A DNA stretch of 50,508 nucleotides from Porticoccus sp. (GCA_002733125.1 NVUM01000004.1:4907-55414); one strand, 5' to 3'; positions 36,918-45,756 are shown, numbered from the stretch's first letter. Numbers and translations: made by a program. Notes: generated by a model not told the origin, from the letters alone.

Positions 36918-38595
36918 ATTAATTTTTCCGCCCGCATTCATTCTCATTCTCGGCGCTTTCCTGATCGGGCCGATAAGGGCGCCGTTGCGACCGTTGATTG
37001 TGCTGGGCGCACCGCTGTTGACGCTCTATACCATCTGGCAGATGGGCGACGGTATTCAGCTGACCGCACAATTTCTCAATTACGAGATCCAGCTGATTGA
37101 GTCGAGCCCCCTGCGCCGCCTGTTTGCAACTATTTTTGCCATCATGGCGTTTGTCGGTGGGCTGTTTGCCTTCCGCCAGGCGAAGTGGTGGGAACTCGCC
37201 GCTGCCCAGGCTTACGCGGCGGGTGCTATCGGCGTTTCCTTTGCCGGGGATCTGATTACCATGTTCCTGTTCTGGGAGCTGATGGCCATTTTTTCGACCG
37301 TTGTAGTGTGGTGTGGTGGCACCGAGGGAGCGCGAAAGGCGGGGATACGCTACGCCATCATGCACCTGGTGGGCGGTGTACTGCTGAAAATCGGTATTGA
37401 GGGGGTGATGGTCCACACCGGTTCCATCGAGATTCAGCCGATCCCGCTGACCAATATAGATGGCTGGCTGATCCTGATAGGTGTGCTGATTAACGCTGCG
37501 GCACCGCCATTATCCGCCTGGCTGGCGGATGCGTACCCGGAATCCAGCCCCAGTGGCTCGGTATTTTTGTCGGCCTTCACCACCAAAACCGCTGTGCTGG
37601 CACTGATACTGTTGTTCCCGGGTCAGCAAATCCTCATCTGGATTGGTCTCTACATGATTTTCTACGGGATCATCTATGCTCTGCTCGAAAACGATATGCG
37701 CCGAATCCTGGCCTATTCCATCGTCAACCAGGTGGGTTTCATGGTCTGTGGTATCGGTATCGGTACTGAAATGGCCATTAATGGTGCGTCGGCCCATGCC
37801 TTTGCCCATATTATCTACAAGGCACTGCTGCTGATGTCCGCGGGTTCTGTGCTGTATATGACCGGGCGACGCAAGTGCAGTGAACTGGGCGGGCTCTACC
37901 ATTCGATGCCGCTCACTGCACTGTGCGGCATTATCGGTGCCCTGGCGATATCGGCATTTCCATTCACCTCGGGCTTTATCTCCAAATCGATGATTTCCCA
38001 GTCCGCCGCCGACCAGCATTTAATGATGGTCTGGTTATTGTTGCTAGCCGCCTCCGCAGGTGTTTTTCTGCACGCCGGTATCAAGTTTCCCTGGTTCGTG
38101 TTTTTCCAGAAGGACTCGGGGCTGCGACCCAAGGATCCGCCCTGGAATATGCGCGCAGCCATGGTTCTGTTGGCCGCTGCCTGTATTTTACTGGGTATTT
38201 TCCCGGAGTGGCTCTATCGCCTGCTGCCTTACCCTGTGGATTATGTGCCCTATACGGCATCGCATCTGGTGACGCAGCTGCAATTGTTGCTGTTCTCCGG
38301 GCTGGCTTTCTTTGCCTTGTTGCCGTTGATGAGGCGCACCCTGACGATCAGTCTCGACTTTGACTGGGTGTATCGTCGGCTTATCCTGTCTCTGATGAAT
38401 CGGTTGATCTGTCTGCTCAGTTGCCTCAATACGGCTTTGCGAAATGCTTCTAACCGGGTGTTTTCCATCATCTGGACCTATATAGGCCGGCACCATGGCC
38501 CCGAAGGGATGCTGGCGCGCACCTGGCCAACGGGCAGTGTCGTAACCTGGGTTGTGGTACTGCTTACCGTCTTCCTGCTGTTCAGTATCTATTGA
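36910..38595 (+). CDS. Third Mrp D-like subunit, TM7 Lys replaced
   Basis: This 561-residue NuoL/N-like membrane protein has Glu in MFLFWELMAIFSTVVVW and Lys in HIIYKALLLMSAGSV. At the TM7 position, where the other two D-like proteins have Lys before the ALxPxH segment, it reads LINAAAPPLSAWLADAY, with Asn. The C-terminus has extra membrane segments and an Arg-rich hydrophilic linker. It is the last gene of the operon; no convincing terminator is seen in the 88 bases before the next gene. Confidence 0.9.
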   Translation: MLELIFPPAFILILGAFLIGPIRAPLRPLIVLGAPLLTLYTIWQMGDGIQLTAQFLNYEIQLIESSPLRRLFATIFAIMAFVGGLFAFRQAKWWELAAAQAYAAGAIGVSFAGDLITMFLFWELMAIFSTVVVWCGGTEGARKAGIRYAIMHLVGGVLLKIGIEGVMVHTGSIEIQPIPLTNIDGWLILIGVLINAAAPPLSAWLADAYPESSPSGSVFLSAFTTKTAVLALILLFPGQQILIWIGLYMIFYGIIYALLENDMRRILAYSIVNQVGFMVCGIGIGTEMAINGASAHAFAHIIYKALLLMSAGSVLYMTGRRKCSELGGLYHSMPLTALCGIIGALAISAFPFTSGFISKSMISQSAADQHLMMVWLLLLAASAGVFLHAGIKFPWFVFFQKDSGLRPKDPPWNMRAAMVLLAAACILLGIFPEWLYRLLPYPVDYVPYTASHLVTQLQLLLFSGLAFFALLPLMRRTLTISLDFDWVYRRLILSLMNRLICLLSCLNTALRNASNRVFSIIWTYIGRHHGPEGMLARTWPTGSVVTWVVVLLTVFLLFSIY

Positions 38596-38683
38596 CTCCA
38601 ACGGACACAGCCTTTCCCTTTTTCATGCGGGCTTTATACCCTGAAAACCAACTTATCCACCGGCAAATATGCTATAAGGCGCC

Positions 38684-39541
38684 ATGAAAATTCCGAAACG
38701 TTTACAGCCCCTGGTTGACGATGGTCTGGTGGATGAAGTCATCCGCCAGATGATGAGTGGCAAAGAGGCAACCGTCTACATGGTGCGCAGTGGCGGAGAG
38801 CTACGCTGCGCGAAAGTCTATAAAGAAGCGGATAAACGCAGCTTCAAAAAAGCCGTGCAATATCAGGAAGGCCGAAAAGTGCGTAGTGGACGCCGTGCCA
38901 GAGCCATGGAAAAAGGCACCCGTTACGGTCGCGAGCAGCAGGAGGAAACCTGGCAGAATGCCGAGGTGTCAGCCTTGTATCGCCTGGCTGCCGCCGGGGT
39001 GCGGGTACCGGAACCTTTTGGCTGTGTCGATGGTGTATTACTGATGGAGTTGGTGACTGACAGCGACGGCGATGTGGCGCCGCGACTCAGTGAAATCACC
39101 ATGTCCAGCCAGCAGGCTATCACCGACCATGGTTTACTGATGCGTGAGGTGGTGCGCATGCTTTGTGCCGGTCTGGTACACGGTGACCTGTCTGAATTTA
39201 ACGTGCTGCAGGATGCGTCTGGCCCGGTAATCATTGATTTGCCTCAGGCAGTCGATGCCTCTGCCAATAATCACGCAGAGTTTATGCTGGAGCGCGATGT
39301 TCAGAAAATTACCGAGTATTACGCGCAGTTCGCTCCCGAATTGCTGGAGACCCGGTTTGGCAAGGAAATCTGGGCGTTATATGAGGCCGGTGACTTGCAT
39401 CCCGATGTGCCATTGTCCGGTTATTTTGCAGAGGATCTGCAAAAGGCCGATGTGGCAGAGGTTCTGGATGTGATCAGTTATGCCCTCAGTGAAGAGGAGG
39501 AGCGGCAACAGCGTCGTCGTGATGCAGAGGAAGGTGATTAG
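38684..39541 (+). CDS. RIO-family serine protein kinase
   Basis: This 285-residue kinase has a RIO1-type fold: nucleotide loop SGKEATVYMV from residue 25, Lys44 in CAKVY, catalytic loop HGDLSEFN at 166-173 and metal loop IDLPQAVD at 184-191. It resembles the single RIO kinase of pseudomonads, annotated as a serine protein kinase; its bacterial substrates are poorly known. It stands alone between the Mrp operon and the ABC-F gene. Confidence 0.92.
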   Translation: MKIPKRLQPLVDDGLVDEVIRQMMSGKEATVYMVRSGGELRCAKVYKEADKRSFKKAVQYQEGRKVRSGRRARAMEKGTRYGREQQEETWQNAEVSALYRLAAAGVRVPEPFGCVDGVLLMELVTDSDGDVAPRLSEITMSSQQAITDHGLLMREVVRMLCAGLVHGDLSEFNVLQDASGPVIIDLPQAVDASANNHAEFMLERDVQKITEYYAQFAPELLETRFGKEIWALYEAGDLHPDVPLSGYFAEDLQKADVAEVLDVISYALSEEEERQQRRRDAEEGD

Positions 39542-39647
39542 CCCCGACGACTTACAGTCTATGCGTGAATGACGCCTGTCCAGCCCGGCTAAGAGAGCAG
39601 AGAATCATTAAATCCCATTGTTTTTTATAAATATTTTTGGCTACCCC

Positions 39648-39676
39648 TCGACGCATTGCCGACAACTGCGTATAGT
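39648..39676 (+). promoter_or_regulatory. Candidate sigma-70 promoter of the ABC-F gene
   Basis: TCGACG (39648-39653), a 17-base spacer and TATAGT (39671-39676) precede the ABC-F TTG start by about 55 bases. The -10 matches five of six consensus bases and the -35 four of six. Confidence 0.5.
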
Positions 39677-39729
39677 CCGCAGCCTTCGTTACACCATCTT
39701 TTTCGTTTTATCGCGCCTAGGATATTCCC

Positions 39730-41352
39730 TTGATCTCGACCGCAAACATCACCATGCAGTTTGGTGCCAAGCCGCTGTTTGAAAACATCTCCGTTAAATT
39801 TGGTGAAGGTAATCGCTATGGCCTGATCGGTGCCAATGGCTGTGGTAAATCCACCTTCATGAAAATTCTGGATGGCAGTCTTATGCCCACCGCCGGCAAC
39901 GTGTCCATCACCCCGAATGAGCGGGTTGGTACGCTGCACCAGGATCAGTTTGCCTTCGAAAAATACCGGGTAATCGACACGGTCATCATGGGTCACGCGG
40001 AACTTTGGGAGGTGAAACAGGAGCGCGACCGCATCTACGGCCTGACAGAAATGACCGATGCCGATGGCATGAGGGTGGCGGAACTGGAAGCGCGATTTGC
40101 CGAAATGGATGGTTATACCGCCGAGAGCAGAGCCGGCGATTTTCTGCTGGGCGCGGGTATTGCCGAGGCCCTCCACGAGGGCCCGATGAGTGATGTGGCC
40201 CCCGGCCTGAAGTTGCGGGTCCTGCTGGCCCAGGCACTATTTTCCGACCCGGATATCCTGTTGCTGGATGAGCCCACCAACAACCTCGATATCAATACCA
40301 TTCGCTGGTTGGAAGGTGTGCTCAACGAGCGCAAGAGCACCATGGTGATCATTTCCCACGACCGCCATTTTCTGAACGCCGTTTGTACGCATATGGCCGA
40401 TATCGATTACGGTGAGCTGCGCCTCTATCCCGGCAACTACGATGATTTCATGACGGCATCGACCATGGCCAGAGAGCGCCTGCATTCTGAAAATGCCAAA
40501 AAATCTGCCCAGATTGCAGATTTGCAGCAATTCGTCAGCCGCTTCTCTGCTAACGCATCAAAGGCCAAGCAGGCGACATCCAGAGCCAAGCAGATCGAAA
40601 AAATCAAACTTGATGAAGTGAAGGCCTCCAGCCGGATGAGCCCCTATATTCGCTTCAAGCAGGAGAAAAAACTACATCGTCAGTCCCTGATTCTGGAAAA
40701 TCTCGGCCACGGGTTTGATGGCGGACCGCTGTTCAGCAAGGGCAACCTGATCCTGGAGGCGGGCTCCAGACTGGCCATTATCGGCGAAAACGGTGCCGGC
40801 AAAACCACATTGTTGCGTTGCCTGATGAACGAGCTGACTCCCGATCATGGCAAAATCAAGTGGTCCGAAAACGCAGTGCTCGGTTATTGTCCCCAGGACA
40901 GTACGGCGGATTTTGATTCTGATCTGACACTGTTCGACTGGATGAGCCAGTGGCGAAAACCCCGCCACGATGACCAGATTGTCCGCGCTACGCTGGGCCG
41001 CCTGCTGTTCAGCGCTGATGATTTCAACAAGAAAGCACGAGTCTGTTCTGGAGGGGAAAAAAACCGCCTGTTGTTTGGCAAGCTGATGATGACCGATGCC
41101 AATGTGCTGCTTCTCGATGAGCCCACCAACCACCTCGACATCGAGGCGATTGAAGCGCTCAATATGGCGCTGGAACACTACGATGGCACACTGATTTTTG
41201 TCAGTCACGACCGCGAATTTGTCTCCTCCCTGGCGACCCGGGTGATTGAAATCAAGGATCGCACGTTGGTTGATTTCCAGGGTACCTATGAGGAATACCT
41301 GGCTAGTCAGCAAGCTATGGATAATATGGATAAAGCAGTGGGTGCCCGCTGA
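39730..41352 (+). CDS. ybiT: ABC-F family ribosome-associated ATPase (YbiT type)
   Basis: This 540-residue protein has two ABC cassettes and no membrane domain. Walker A motifs are GANGCGKST at 34-42 and GENGAGKTT at 352-360; a signature SGGEKN is at 440-445; Walker B forms [12 protein letters not shown] and [12 protein letters not shown] are both present. The linker between the cassettes is Lys-rich. Proteins of this group modulate translation on the ribosome. The TTG start at 39730 is used because no better ATG fits the N-terminal [17 protein letters not shown] consensus. Confidence 0.93.
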   Translation: MISTANITMQFGAKPLFENISVKFGEGNRYGLIGANGCGKSTFMKILDGSLMPTAGNVSITPNERVGTLHQDQFAFEKYRVIDTVIMGHAELWEVKQERDRIYGLTEMTDADGMRVAELEARFAEMDGYTAESRAGDFLLGAGIAEALHEGPMSDVAPGLKLRVLLAQALFSDPDILLLDEPTNNLDINTIRWLEGVLNERKSTMVIISHDRHFLNAVCTHMADIDYGELRLYPGNYDDFMTASTMARERLHSENAKKSAQIADLQQFVSRFSANASKAKQATSRAKQIEKIKLDEVKASSRMSPYIRFKQEKKLHRQSLILENLGHGFDGGPLFSKGNLILEAGSRLAIIGENGAGKTTLLRCLMNELTPDHGKIKWSENAVLGYCPQDSTADFDSDLTLFDWMSQWRKPRHDDQIVRATLGRLLFSADDFNKKARVCSGGEKNRLLFGKLMMTDANVLLLDEPTNHLDIEAIEALNMALEHYDGTLIFVSHDREFVSSLATRVIEIKDRTLVDFQGTYEEYLASQQAMDNMDKAVGAR

Positions 41353-41442
41353 TTCATGGCATAAAGCCGCCGCTCAGGGGCTTTGCTGGCTGTGTGCCAT
41401 GGTCTTCAATCTATGGCTTCTGGTACTTCCGGGCGGGTGCCT

Positions 41443-41979
41443 TTACTCAAAGCGTTTCATGGCAGTGAGCAGGTGTTTGGCCGAGACGTGGTGATCGCCT
41501 GGTGACGCCAGCAGGCTTTGAATACGTTTCTTGAGTGAGGCAAAGCACTCGGTGAAAGCGCGTCTCGCGGCCGCTGGATCATTGTGAATCGCCGCAGGGT
41601 CGGGTAGCCCCCAATGCACGTGTTCAATTTTGCCGTCAAGCAGTGGGCAGTCTTCTGCTGCTGCGTTATCACATACCGTCAATATCACATCAAAAACCGG
41701 TGCTTCAGTACCGATAAATTCTTGCCAGCTCTTGCTGCGATAGGTCTCCGGGGCACTATCAGCCAGTGTCCGGATCTGCTCAAGCGCCAGTGGGTTTACC
41801 CGTCCGGTGGGTTTGCTGCCTGCACTGTATGCCCGGAAAAGCGTTGAACCAATCGTATTAAACAGTGCTTCGGCCATAATACTCCGGGCGGAATTGCCGG
41901 TGCACAGCACCAGTATTCGCAATGGAGAAAGCAGGTGACTGCCGGTGTCTGCGCGTTGATCCAGACTATCTGTTGTCAT
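41443..41979 (-). CDS. arsC: Thioredoxin-type arsenate reductase / LMW phosphatase-like
   Basis: This 178-residue protein has the P-loop CTGNSAR with Cys26 and Arg32, and a second Cys pair, Cys103 and Cys111, in TVCDNAAAEDCP. The Cys spacing fits thioredoxin-coupled ArsC, which relays the disulfide from the active-site Cys through two more Cys. The reduction of arsenate to arsenite is inferred. The ATG at 41979 is preferred over an upstream extension to 42096, which overlaps the neighbouring gene. No ArsR, ArsB or Acr3 gene is adjacent. Confidence 0.85.
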   Translation of the reverse strand: MTTDSLDQRADTGSHLLSPLRILVLCTGNSARSIMAEALFNTIGSTLFRAYSAGSKPTGRVNPLALEQIRTLADSAPETYRSKSWQEFIGTEAPVFDVILTVCDNAAAEDCPLLDGKIEHVHWGLPDPAAIHNDPAAARRAFTECFASLKKRIQSLLASPGDHHVSAKHLLTAMKRFE

Positions 41980-42026
41980 TACACTTTGCCTCATAGCTGA
42001 AAAATCTGAGCTGTTGATTCCGATGC

Positions 42027-44177
42027 CTAGCGCTGCCAGCGGTGGTAGCGCTCCACCAGTTTTAACAACCCCTGCGGCGCATGGGCTTTTTTCCACTCGC
42101 CGGCAGCAAACTTGTTGGCTTCTGCCAGGGTGGGGTAGATATGGATGGTGCCCAGAATCTTGTTGAGACCGAGTCCGTGTTTCATCGCCAGCACATACTC
42201 TGCAATCAGATCTCCCGCATGGTTGCCGACAATCGTCACCCCGAGAATGCGGTCTGAGCCGGGCCGGGTCAGCACCTTGACGAAACCCTCGGCACAGCCG
42301 TCGGTAATGGCCCGATCCAGATCGTCGATGCCGTAGCGGGTCACCTCGAATTCCACACCCTGTTCAGCGGCATCCTGTTCGTTCAGTCCTACCCGCGCCA
42401 CTTCCGGGCTGGTAAAGGTGGCCCAGGGAATCACCGAGTAATCCACCCTGAATTTTTTAAAGCGGCCGAACAGTGCATTGACGGCGGCATACCAGGCCTG
42501 GTGGGCGGCGGTGTGGGTGAACTGGTAGGGTCCGGCCACATCGCCGACGGCGTAGATGTTGGGAAAGCGGGTCTGCAGGAACGCATTGAGGGCAATGGTG
42601 CCATTTTTATGGGTCGTTATGCCCAGTGCTTCCAGCCCCAGTCCGTCGGTATTGGCTTTGCGGCCGATGGCGATCAAAATCTGGTCAAATACCAGGCGCA
42701 CACTTTCACCCTGGTGTTCGCTATAGAGTACCTTGTCGCCGCCTTCCACCGAGAAGCGATCCGCCTTGTGGTTCAGCAACAGCTCGACGCCGTCCCGGCG
42801 CAGGGCGTCGGCCACCAGCTTGGCGGCATCGTCATCTTCCCGGGGCAAAATGCGGGGCAGCATTTCCACCTGAGTGACACGGGTGCCGAGGCGGGCAAAG
42901 GCCTGGGCTAATTCACAGCCGATGGGGCCGCCACCGAGAATCAACAGACGGCCCGGGTTGTTGCGTATTTTCCACAGGGTCTCGGTGGTTAGGTAATCAA
43001 TCTGTTCCAGCCCTGGAAAGGGCGGCACCAGTGGGGCGGCACCGGAGGCGATAATGATATTGCGCGCGGTCAGGGTCTGCTTCCCTTCGTTGCCGGCAAT
43101 TTCCACCGCCCAGGGGGAAACCAGTCGCGCGCTGCCCTGGCGGCAATCCACCCCCAGTTGGCGGTAGCGCTCAACCGAGTCGTGGGGTTCGATGGCCTTG
43201 ATCACCCTCTGGATACGATCCATTACCGCGCCGAAATCGGCTTCCGGTTGCAGCGGTTTCAGGCCGTAGTCCGGACTGTGGCTGGCCATTGAGGCTACCT
43301 GGGCGCTTTTAATCAGGGCTTTAGACGGCACGCAGCCGGTGTTAAGGCAGTCGCCGCCCATGCGCTCTTTCTCCACCAGAGTGACGCCGGCCTTGACGGT
43401 GGCGCCGATATAAGCGCTCACCAGACCGCCGGAGCCGGCGCCGATCACGATGAGATTGCGGTCAAAATGTTTGGGCTTTTCCCAGCCGCGATAGACCTTC
43501 GCACGCTGCAGGGGTGCGAGCAGAGCGCGGGCAATCCAGGGAAACAGTCCCAGCAGCACAAAGGCACCGATCAGCCCGGGGGAGAGAATACCCCCTGCGT
43601 TTTGCAGTTGTGCCATCTGGGTGCCAGCGTTGATATAGACGGCGGTGCCCGCCAGCATTCCCACCTGACTGACCCAGTAGAATGTCCAGGTTTTGAGGGG
43701 CGTCAACGCCATCACCAGGTTGATCAGAAAGAATGGAAAGACCGGTACCAGCCGCAGGGTAAACAAATAAAAGGCACCGTCTTTTTCTATACCCTGATTG
43801 ATGGTTTTCAGGCGCTCGCCAAAACGCTGTTGCACCCAATCCCGCAACAGGTAACGGGCCACCAGAAAGGCGAGAGTGGCCCCTATGGCCGAAGCAAAGG
43901 AGACAAGCAACAACCCGGTGACAAACCCGAAAATAGCGCCGCCCGCCAATGTCATGACAGCAGCACCGGGGATCGACAGCGCAGTCACGATCACATACAC
44001 CACCAGAAAAATCAGACAGCTCAACAGCCGGTTTTCCGCATAGAAGCTGTGAATGATGTCCAGTTGTTGTTGCAAGTAAGCCAGACTCAGATATCGCCCG
44101 AGGTCGAGGAAGAAATACGCTGCCATCGCGATAACCACAGTGGCGACAATCATCAGCTTCTTGGTGGTTCTATGCAC
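42027..44177 (-). CDS. TVP38/VTT membrane domain fused to a mercuric-reductase-like flavoprotein
   Basis: This 716-residue fusion has an N-terminal VTT/SNARE-associated (DedA-like) membrane domain (about 10-220, with AAVMTLAGGAIFGFVTG and LRLVPVFPFFLINLV). It is followed by a class I pyridine nucleotide-disulfide oxidoreductase: FAD loop GAGSGG at 246-251, redox Cys277 and Cys282 in GGDCLNTGCVPSKAL, NAD-site GGGPIGCELA and C-terminal HIYPTLAE. There is no HMA domain and no C-terminal Cys pair, so Hg(II) reduction is not implied. Fusions of this type are known in other bacteria as unassigned FAD-dependent oxidoreductases. The flavoprotein half is presumably tethered to the inner membrane. Confidence 0.92.
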   Translation of the reverse strand: MHRTTKKLMIVATVVIAMAAYFFLDLGRYLSLAYLQQQLDIIHSFYAENRLLSCLIFLVVYVIVTALSIPGAAVMTLAGGAIFGFVTGLLLVSFASAIGATLAFLVARYLLRDWVQQRFGERLKTINQGIEKDGAFYLFTLRLVPVFPFFLINLVMALTPLKTWTFYWVSQVGMLAGTAVYINAGTQMAQLQNAGGILSPGLIGAFVLLGLFPWIARALLAPLQRAKVYRGWEKPKHFDRNLIVIGAGSGGLVSAYIGATVKAGVTLVEKERMGGDCLNTGCVPSKALIKSAQVASMASHSPDYGLKPLQPEADFGAVMDRIQRVIKAIEPHDSVERYRQLGVDCRQGSARLVSPWAVEIAGNEGKQTLTARNIIIASGAAPLVPPFPGLEQIDYLTTETLWKIRNNPGRLLILGGGPIGCELAQAFARLGTRVTQVEMLPRILPREDDDAAKLVADALRRDGVELLLNHKADRFSVEGGDKVLYSEHQGESVRLVFDQILIAIGRKANTDGLGLEALGITTHKNGTIALNAFLQTRFPNIYAVGDVAGPYQFTHTAAHQAWYAAVNALFGRFKKFRVDYSVIPWATFTSPEVARVGLNEQDAAEQGVEFEVTRYGIDDLDRAITDGCAEGFVKVLTRPGSDRILGVTIVGNHAGDLIAEYVLAMKHGLGLNKILGTIHIYPTLAEANKFAAGEWKKAHAPQGLLKLVERYHRWQR

Positions 44178-44381
44178 AGGGCATTCCTTTCAGTGTTTAA
44201 GTTCATGTTAGTTTGCGGCCAGTCGCTGGACTGACACAAACTTGTGATTCAGCAATATCAATAAGATGGGCAAGGAACGGTTTTGTTACAAGCAATTTTG
44301 ACGAATGGCGCTAACTTGGGAAAAGGACAAGGAGGTATTGCGGGCACTATTTTTGGTTGAGACAGGGAAAAGATAGAGCAG

Positions 44382-44399
44382 GGGTGCCTGACACCCCCG
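44382..44399 (-). terminator. Weak hairpin downstream of the tiny Lys-rich gene
   Basis: A 6-bp stem (GGGGTG and CACCCC) with loop CCTGA lies just past the stop of the minus-strand 39-residue ORF. On the minus strand it is followed by a short CTCTATCTTTTCC rather than a clean T run, so intrinsic termination is plausible but weak. Elsewhere in 44178-44409 I see no gene. Confidence 0.35.
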
Positions 44400-44409
44400 C
44401 TCGCTAACG

Positions 44410-44529
44410 TTAACGGCTTGAGATGGTTCTTTTTTCTTTCTTTTCTTTACGTTTTTCTTTCAGCGTTTTTTGGGGCGGTTTTTTGCTGCCCGCTTGAATT
44501 TTGCTCTTACTCACTTTGTTCTTACTCAT
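44410..44529 (-). CDS. Tiny Lys/Arg-rich basic protein (39 aa)
   Basis: A 39-residue frame starts at ATG 44529 with GGAG 8 bases before it and ends at TAA (44410-44412). The protein starts MSKNKVSKSKIQAG, then has KKPPQKTLKEKRKEKK and a Ser/Arg end; it is very basic with no hydrophobic segment. Short MSK..KKPPQKTLKEKR proteins are widespread hypotheticals in gammaproteobacteria and may contact RNA or ribosomes; that role is inference. It is shorter than the usual ORF cut-off. Confidence 0.7.
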   Translation of the reverse strand: MSKNKVSKSKIQAGSKKPPQKTLKEKRKEKKEKRTISSR

Positions 44530-44686
44530 GTCAGTCTCCATTGTTCTGTTGATCGAATATAAGCAAAAAGTGACTGCCGCATAGGGCGATAGAGGAAAAT
44601 AAAAATTCAGCTTAGCTGTTTATTCTCAACTATGAGCGGCATGAAAAAGACTGCATGATTATTTCCCTCCATATCTGTGAAAATTT

Positions 44687-45079
44687 TTACGCTACAGCCA
44701 GAATTCGAAAACGATTCATACGGTTTCCGACGAAGAAGGTTATGGTTTCGCCGTGTTTTTTACCTAGCAGGGCAGAGCCCAAAGGGGAAAGAACGGAGAT
44801 TTTTCCTTGCGATGGATCACTATCACCAGGCAGCACAACGGTGATAGTGGTTTCACTGTCGTCGAGCATATCGATGAGGTTGATGCTTGATTCTATTGAG
44901 ACGGTGTTGCCATCGTGGGGTGTATCGGTGGGTGAGTCATAGATACCCTGCAATTTATCAATCACGTTGGCAATTTCAACCGGACTTAGCGTCAAGGGGT
45001 AGAATGTTTTATTCCTCTCCACCGGATCCATCAGTTTTCCGATAAAATTCCGGATGTCTGACAAGTACTTAATATTCAT
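44687..45079 (-). CDS. Rnk/GreA C-terminal-domain-like protein
   Basis: This 130-residue protein has an N-terminal helical part and a C-terminal FKBP-like domain (TITVVLPGDSDPSQGKISVLSPLGSALLGKKHGETITF) seen in GreA/GreB and in Rnk (the regulator of nucleoside diphosphate kinase). It lacks the Gre coiled coil with its acidic tip, so it probably binds RNA polymerase without inducing cleavage. The start is at ATG 45079. Two stem-loops lie upstream. Confidence 0.8.
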   Translation of the reverse strand: MNIKYLSDIRNFIGKLMDPVERNKTFYPLTLSPVEIANVIDKLQGIYDSPTDTPHDGNTVSIESSINLIDMLDDSETTITVVLPGDSDPSQGKISVLSPLGSALLGKKHGETITFFVGNRMNRFRILAVA

Positions 45080-45100
45080 TTTGCACACCAATAGCTTAGG

Positions 45101-45124
45101 TGCCCTGGGTTTTTGACCAGGGCA
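45101..45124 (-). other. Hairpin in the upstream region of the Rnk-like gene
   Basis: A perfect 8-bp stem (TGCCCTGG at 45101-45108, CCAGGGCA at 45117-45124) with an 8-base loop lies 22 bases upstream of the start codon of the minus-strand Rnk-like gene. There is no T run for termination on either strand. Confidence 0.6.
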
Positions 45125-45155
45125 TAACAGTTAGATTTTTGGATAGAACCGGGGG

Positions 45156-45183
45156 CCGAGCGTGACTAATCAATCACGCTCGG
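45156..45183. other. Strong 10-bp stem-loop
   Basis: CCGAGCGTGA (45156-45165) and TCACGCTCGG (45174-45183) form a perfect stem with loop CTAATCAA. No T tract follows on either strand. The rest of the 322-base gap 45092-45413 holds this, the hairpin at 45101 and the tRNA terminator; I see no gene in it. Confidence 0.6.
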
Positions 45184-45345
45184 TTAGGAGGGGAAGGCTA
45201 CGTGGTGTGTTCTAGGGGAAAAATGCATTTTCTTCACAGCTTCCTGTTAAAAGTAGTCTGCGCAATCAACTCGATTATAGCTTTGCAATATTTATAATCA
45301 AGCGTATGGAAGTTGAGGGGGTTGAAGGGATGGTTTTAGCGACTA

Positions 45346-45387
45346 AAAACAAAAAAACCATTTAAGAATCAAATTCTTAAATGGTTT
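45346..45387 (-). terminator. Intrinsic terminator of the tRNA-Leu transcript
   Basis: A perfect 15-bp inverted repeat (stem arms 45355-45369 and 45373-45387, 3-base loop) is followed on the minus strand by a run of T (poly-A at 45346-45357 on plus). It lies 27 bases past the tRNA 3' end on the same strand. This is a textbook Rho-independent terminator. Confidence 0.93.
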
Positions 45388-45413
45388 CTCGCGGTCATTC
45401 AACCTTTTTAAAA

Positions 45414-45500
45414 TGGTGCCCAGGAGAGGACTTGAACCTCCACGACCTTGCGGTCACTAGCACCTGAAGCTAGCGCGTCTACCAGTTCCGCCACCTGGGC
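45414..45500 (-). tRNA. tRNA-Leu(CAG)
   Basis: This 87-base gene includes an encoded CCA. The acceptor arms are GCCCAGG and CCTGGGC. The anticodon stem CTAGC/GCTAG encloses the loop TTCAGGT with CAG at positions 34-36, reading CUG Leu codons. The long variable arm and T-loop GGTTCAAGTCC are class II Leu features. It has its own promoter and terminator and sits next to rnr, an arrangement also found in pseudomonads. Confidence 0.97.
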
Positions 45501-45538
45501 ACGATGGGAAGCAGAAGCTGCTTCACCAGCGGTGCGAG

Positions 45539-45567
45539 ACTATAGAGACGGTATCCGCCATTGTCAA
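45539..45567 (-). promoter_or_regulatory. Sigma-70 promoter of tRNA-Leu
   Basis: On the minus strand TTGACA (45567-45562) and TATAGT (45544-45539) are separated by exactly 17 bases. The -10 ends 38 bases before the tRNA 5' end. The -35 is a perfect consensus. Confidence 0.88.
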
Positions 45568-45672
45568 TTATGTGCTGCAAAAAAATGCATTGAAAAGACA
45601 GTAATGATTGTTCTGATTTAGCCCCGAGCCTGCAGTTAAAGCCGGTTGCTGAAAAAAAGCCGTGGAGAGTTC

Positions 45673-45702
45673 CCGACAAGTATGTTCTGATATTTATATA
45701 CT
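45673..45702 (+). promoter_or_regulatory. Possible promoter of rnr
   Basis: CCGACA (45673-45678) and TATACT (45697-45702) lie 18 bases apart, about 55 bases before the rnr ATG. The -35 matches four of six consensus bases. Confidence 0.4.
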
Positions 45703-45756
45703 TTAGCCGATTTCCTCTGTGGCGTCGGCAGTACACTTCTTACGTTTGGACTTCCA

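Noticed and set aside
41353-41442. Long imperfect inverted repeat after the ABC-F gene
   Set aside because: Short AAAGCC/GGCTTT pairing with no T run; not convincing as a terminator.
41980-42096. Upstream extension of the arsenate reductase frame
   Set aside because: It overlaps the 3' end of the fusion gene and carries no family sequence.
45226-45300. 24-codon plus-strand ORF after a GGAGGGG-like stretch
   Set aside because: It is short and hydrophobic, with no family match and a poorly spaced ribosome-binding site; likely chance.
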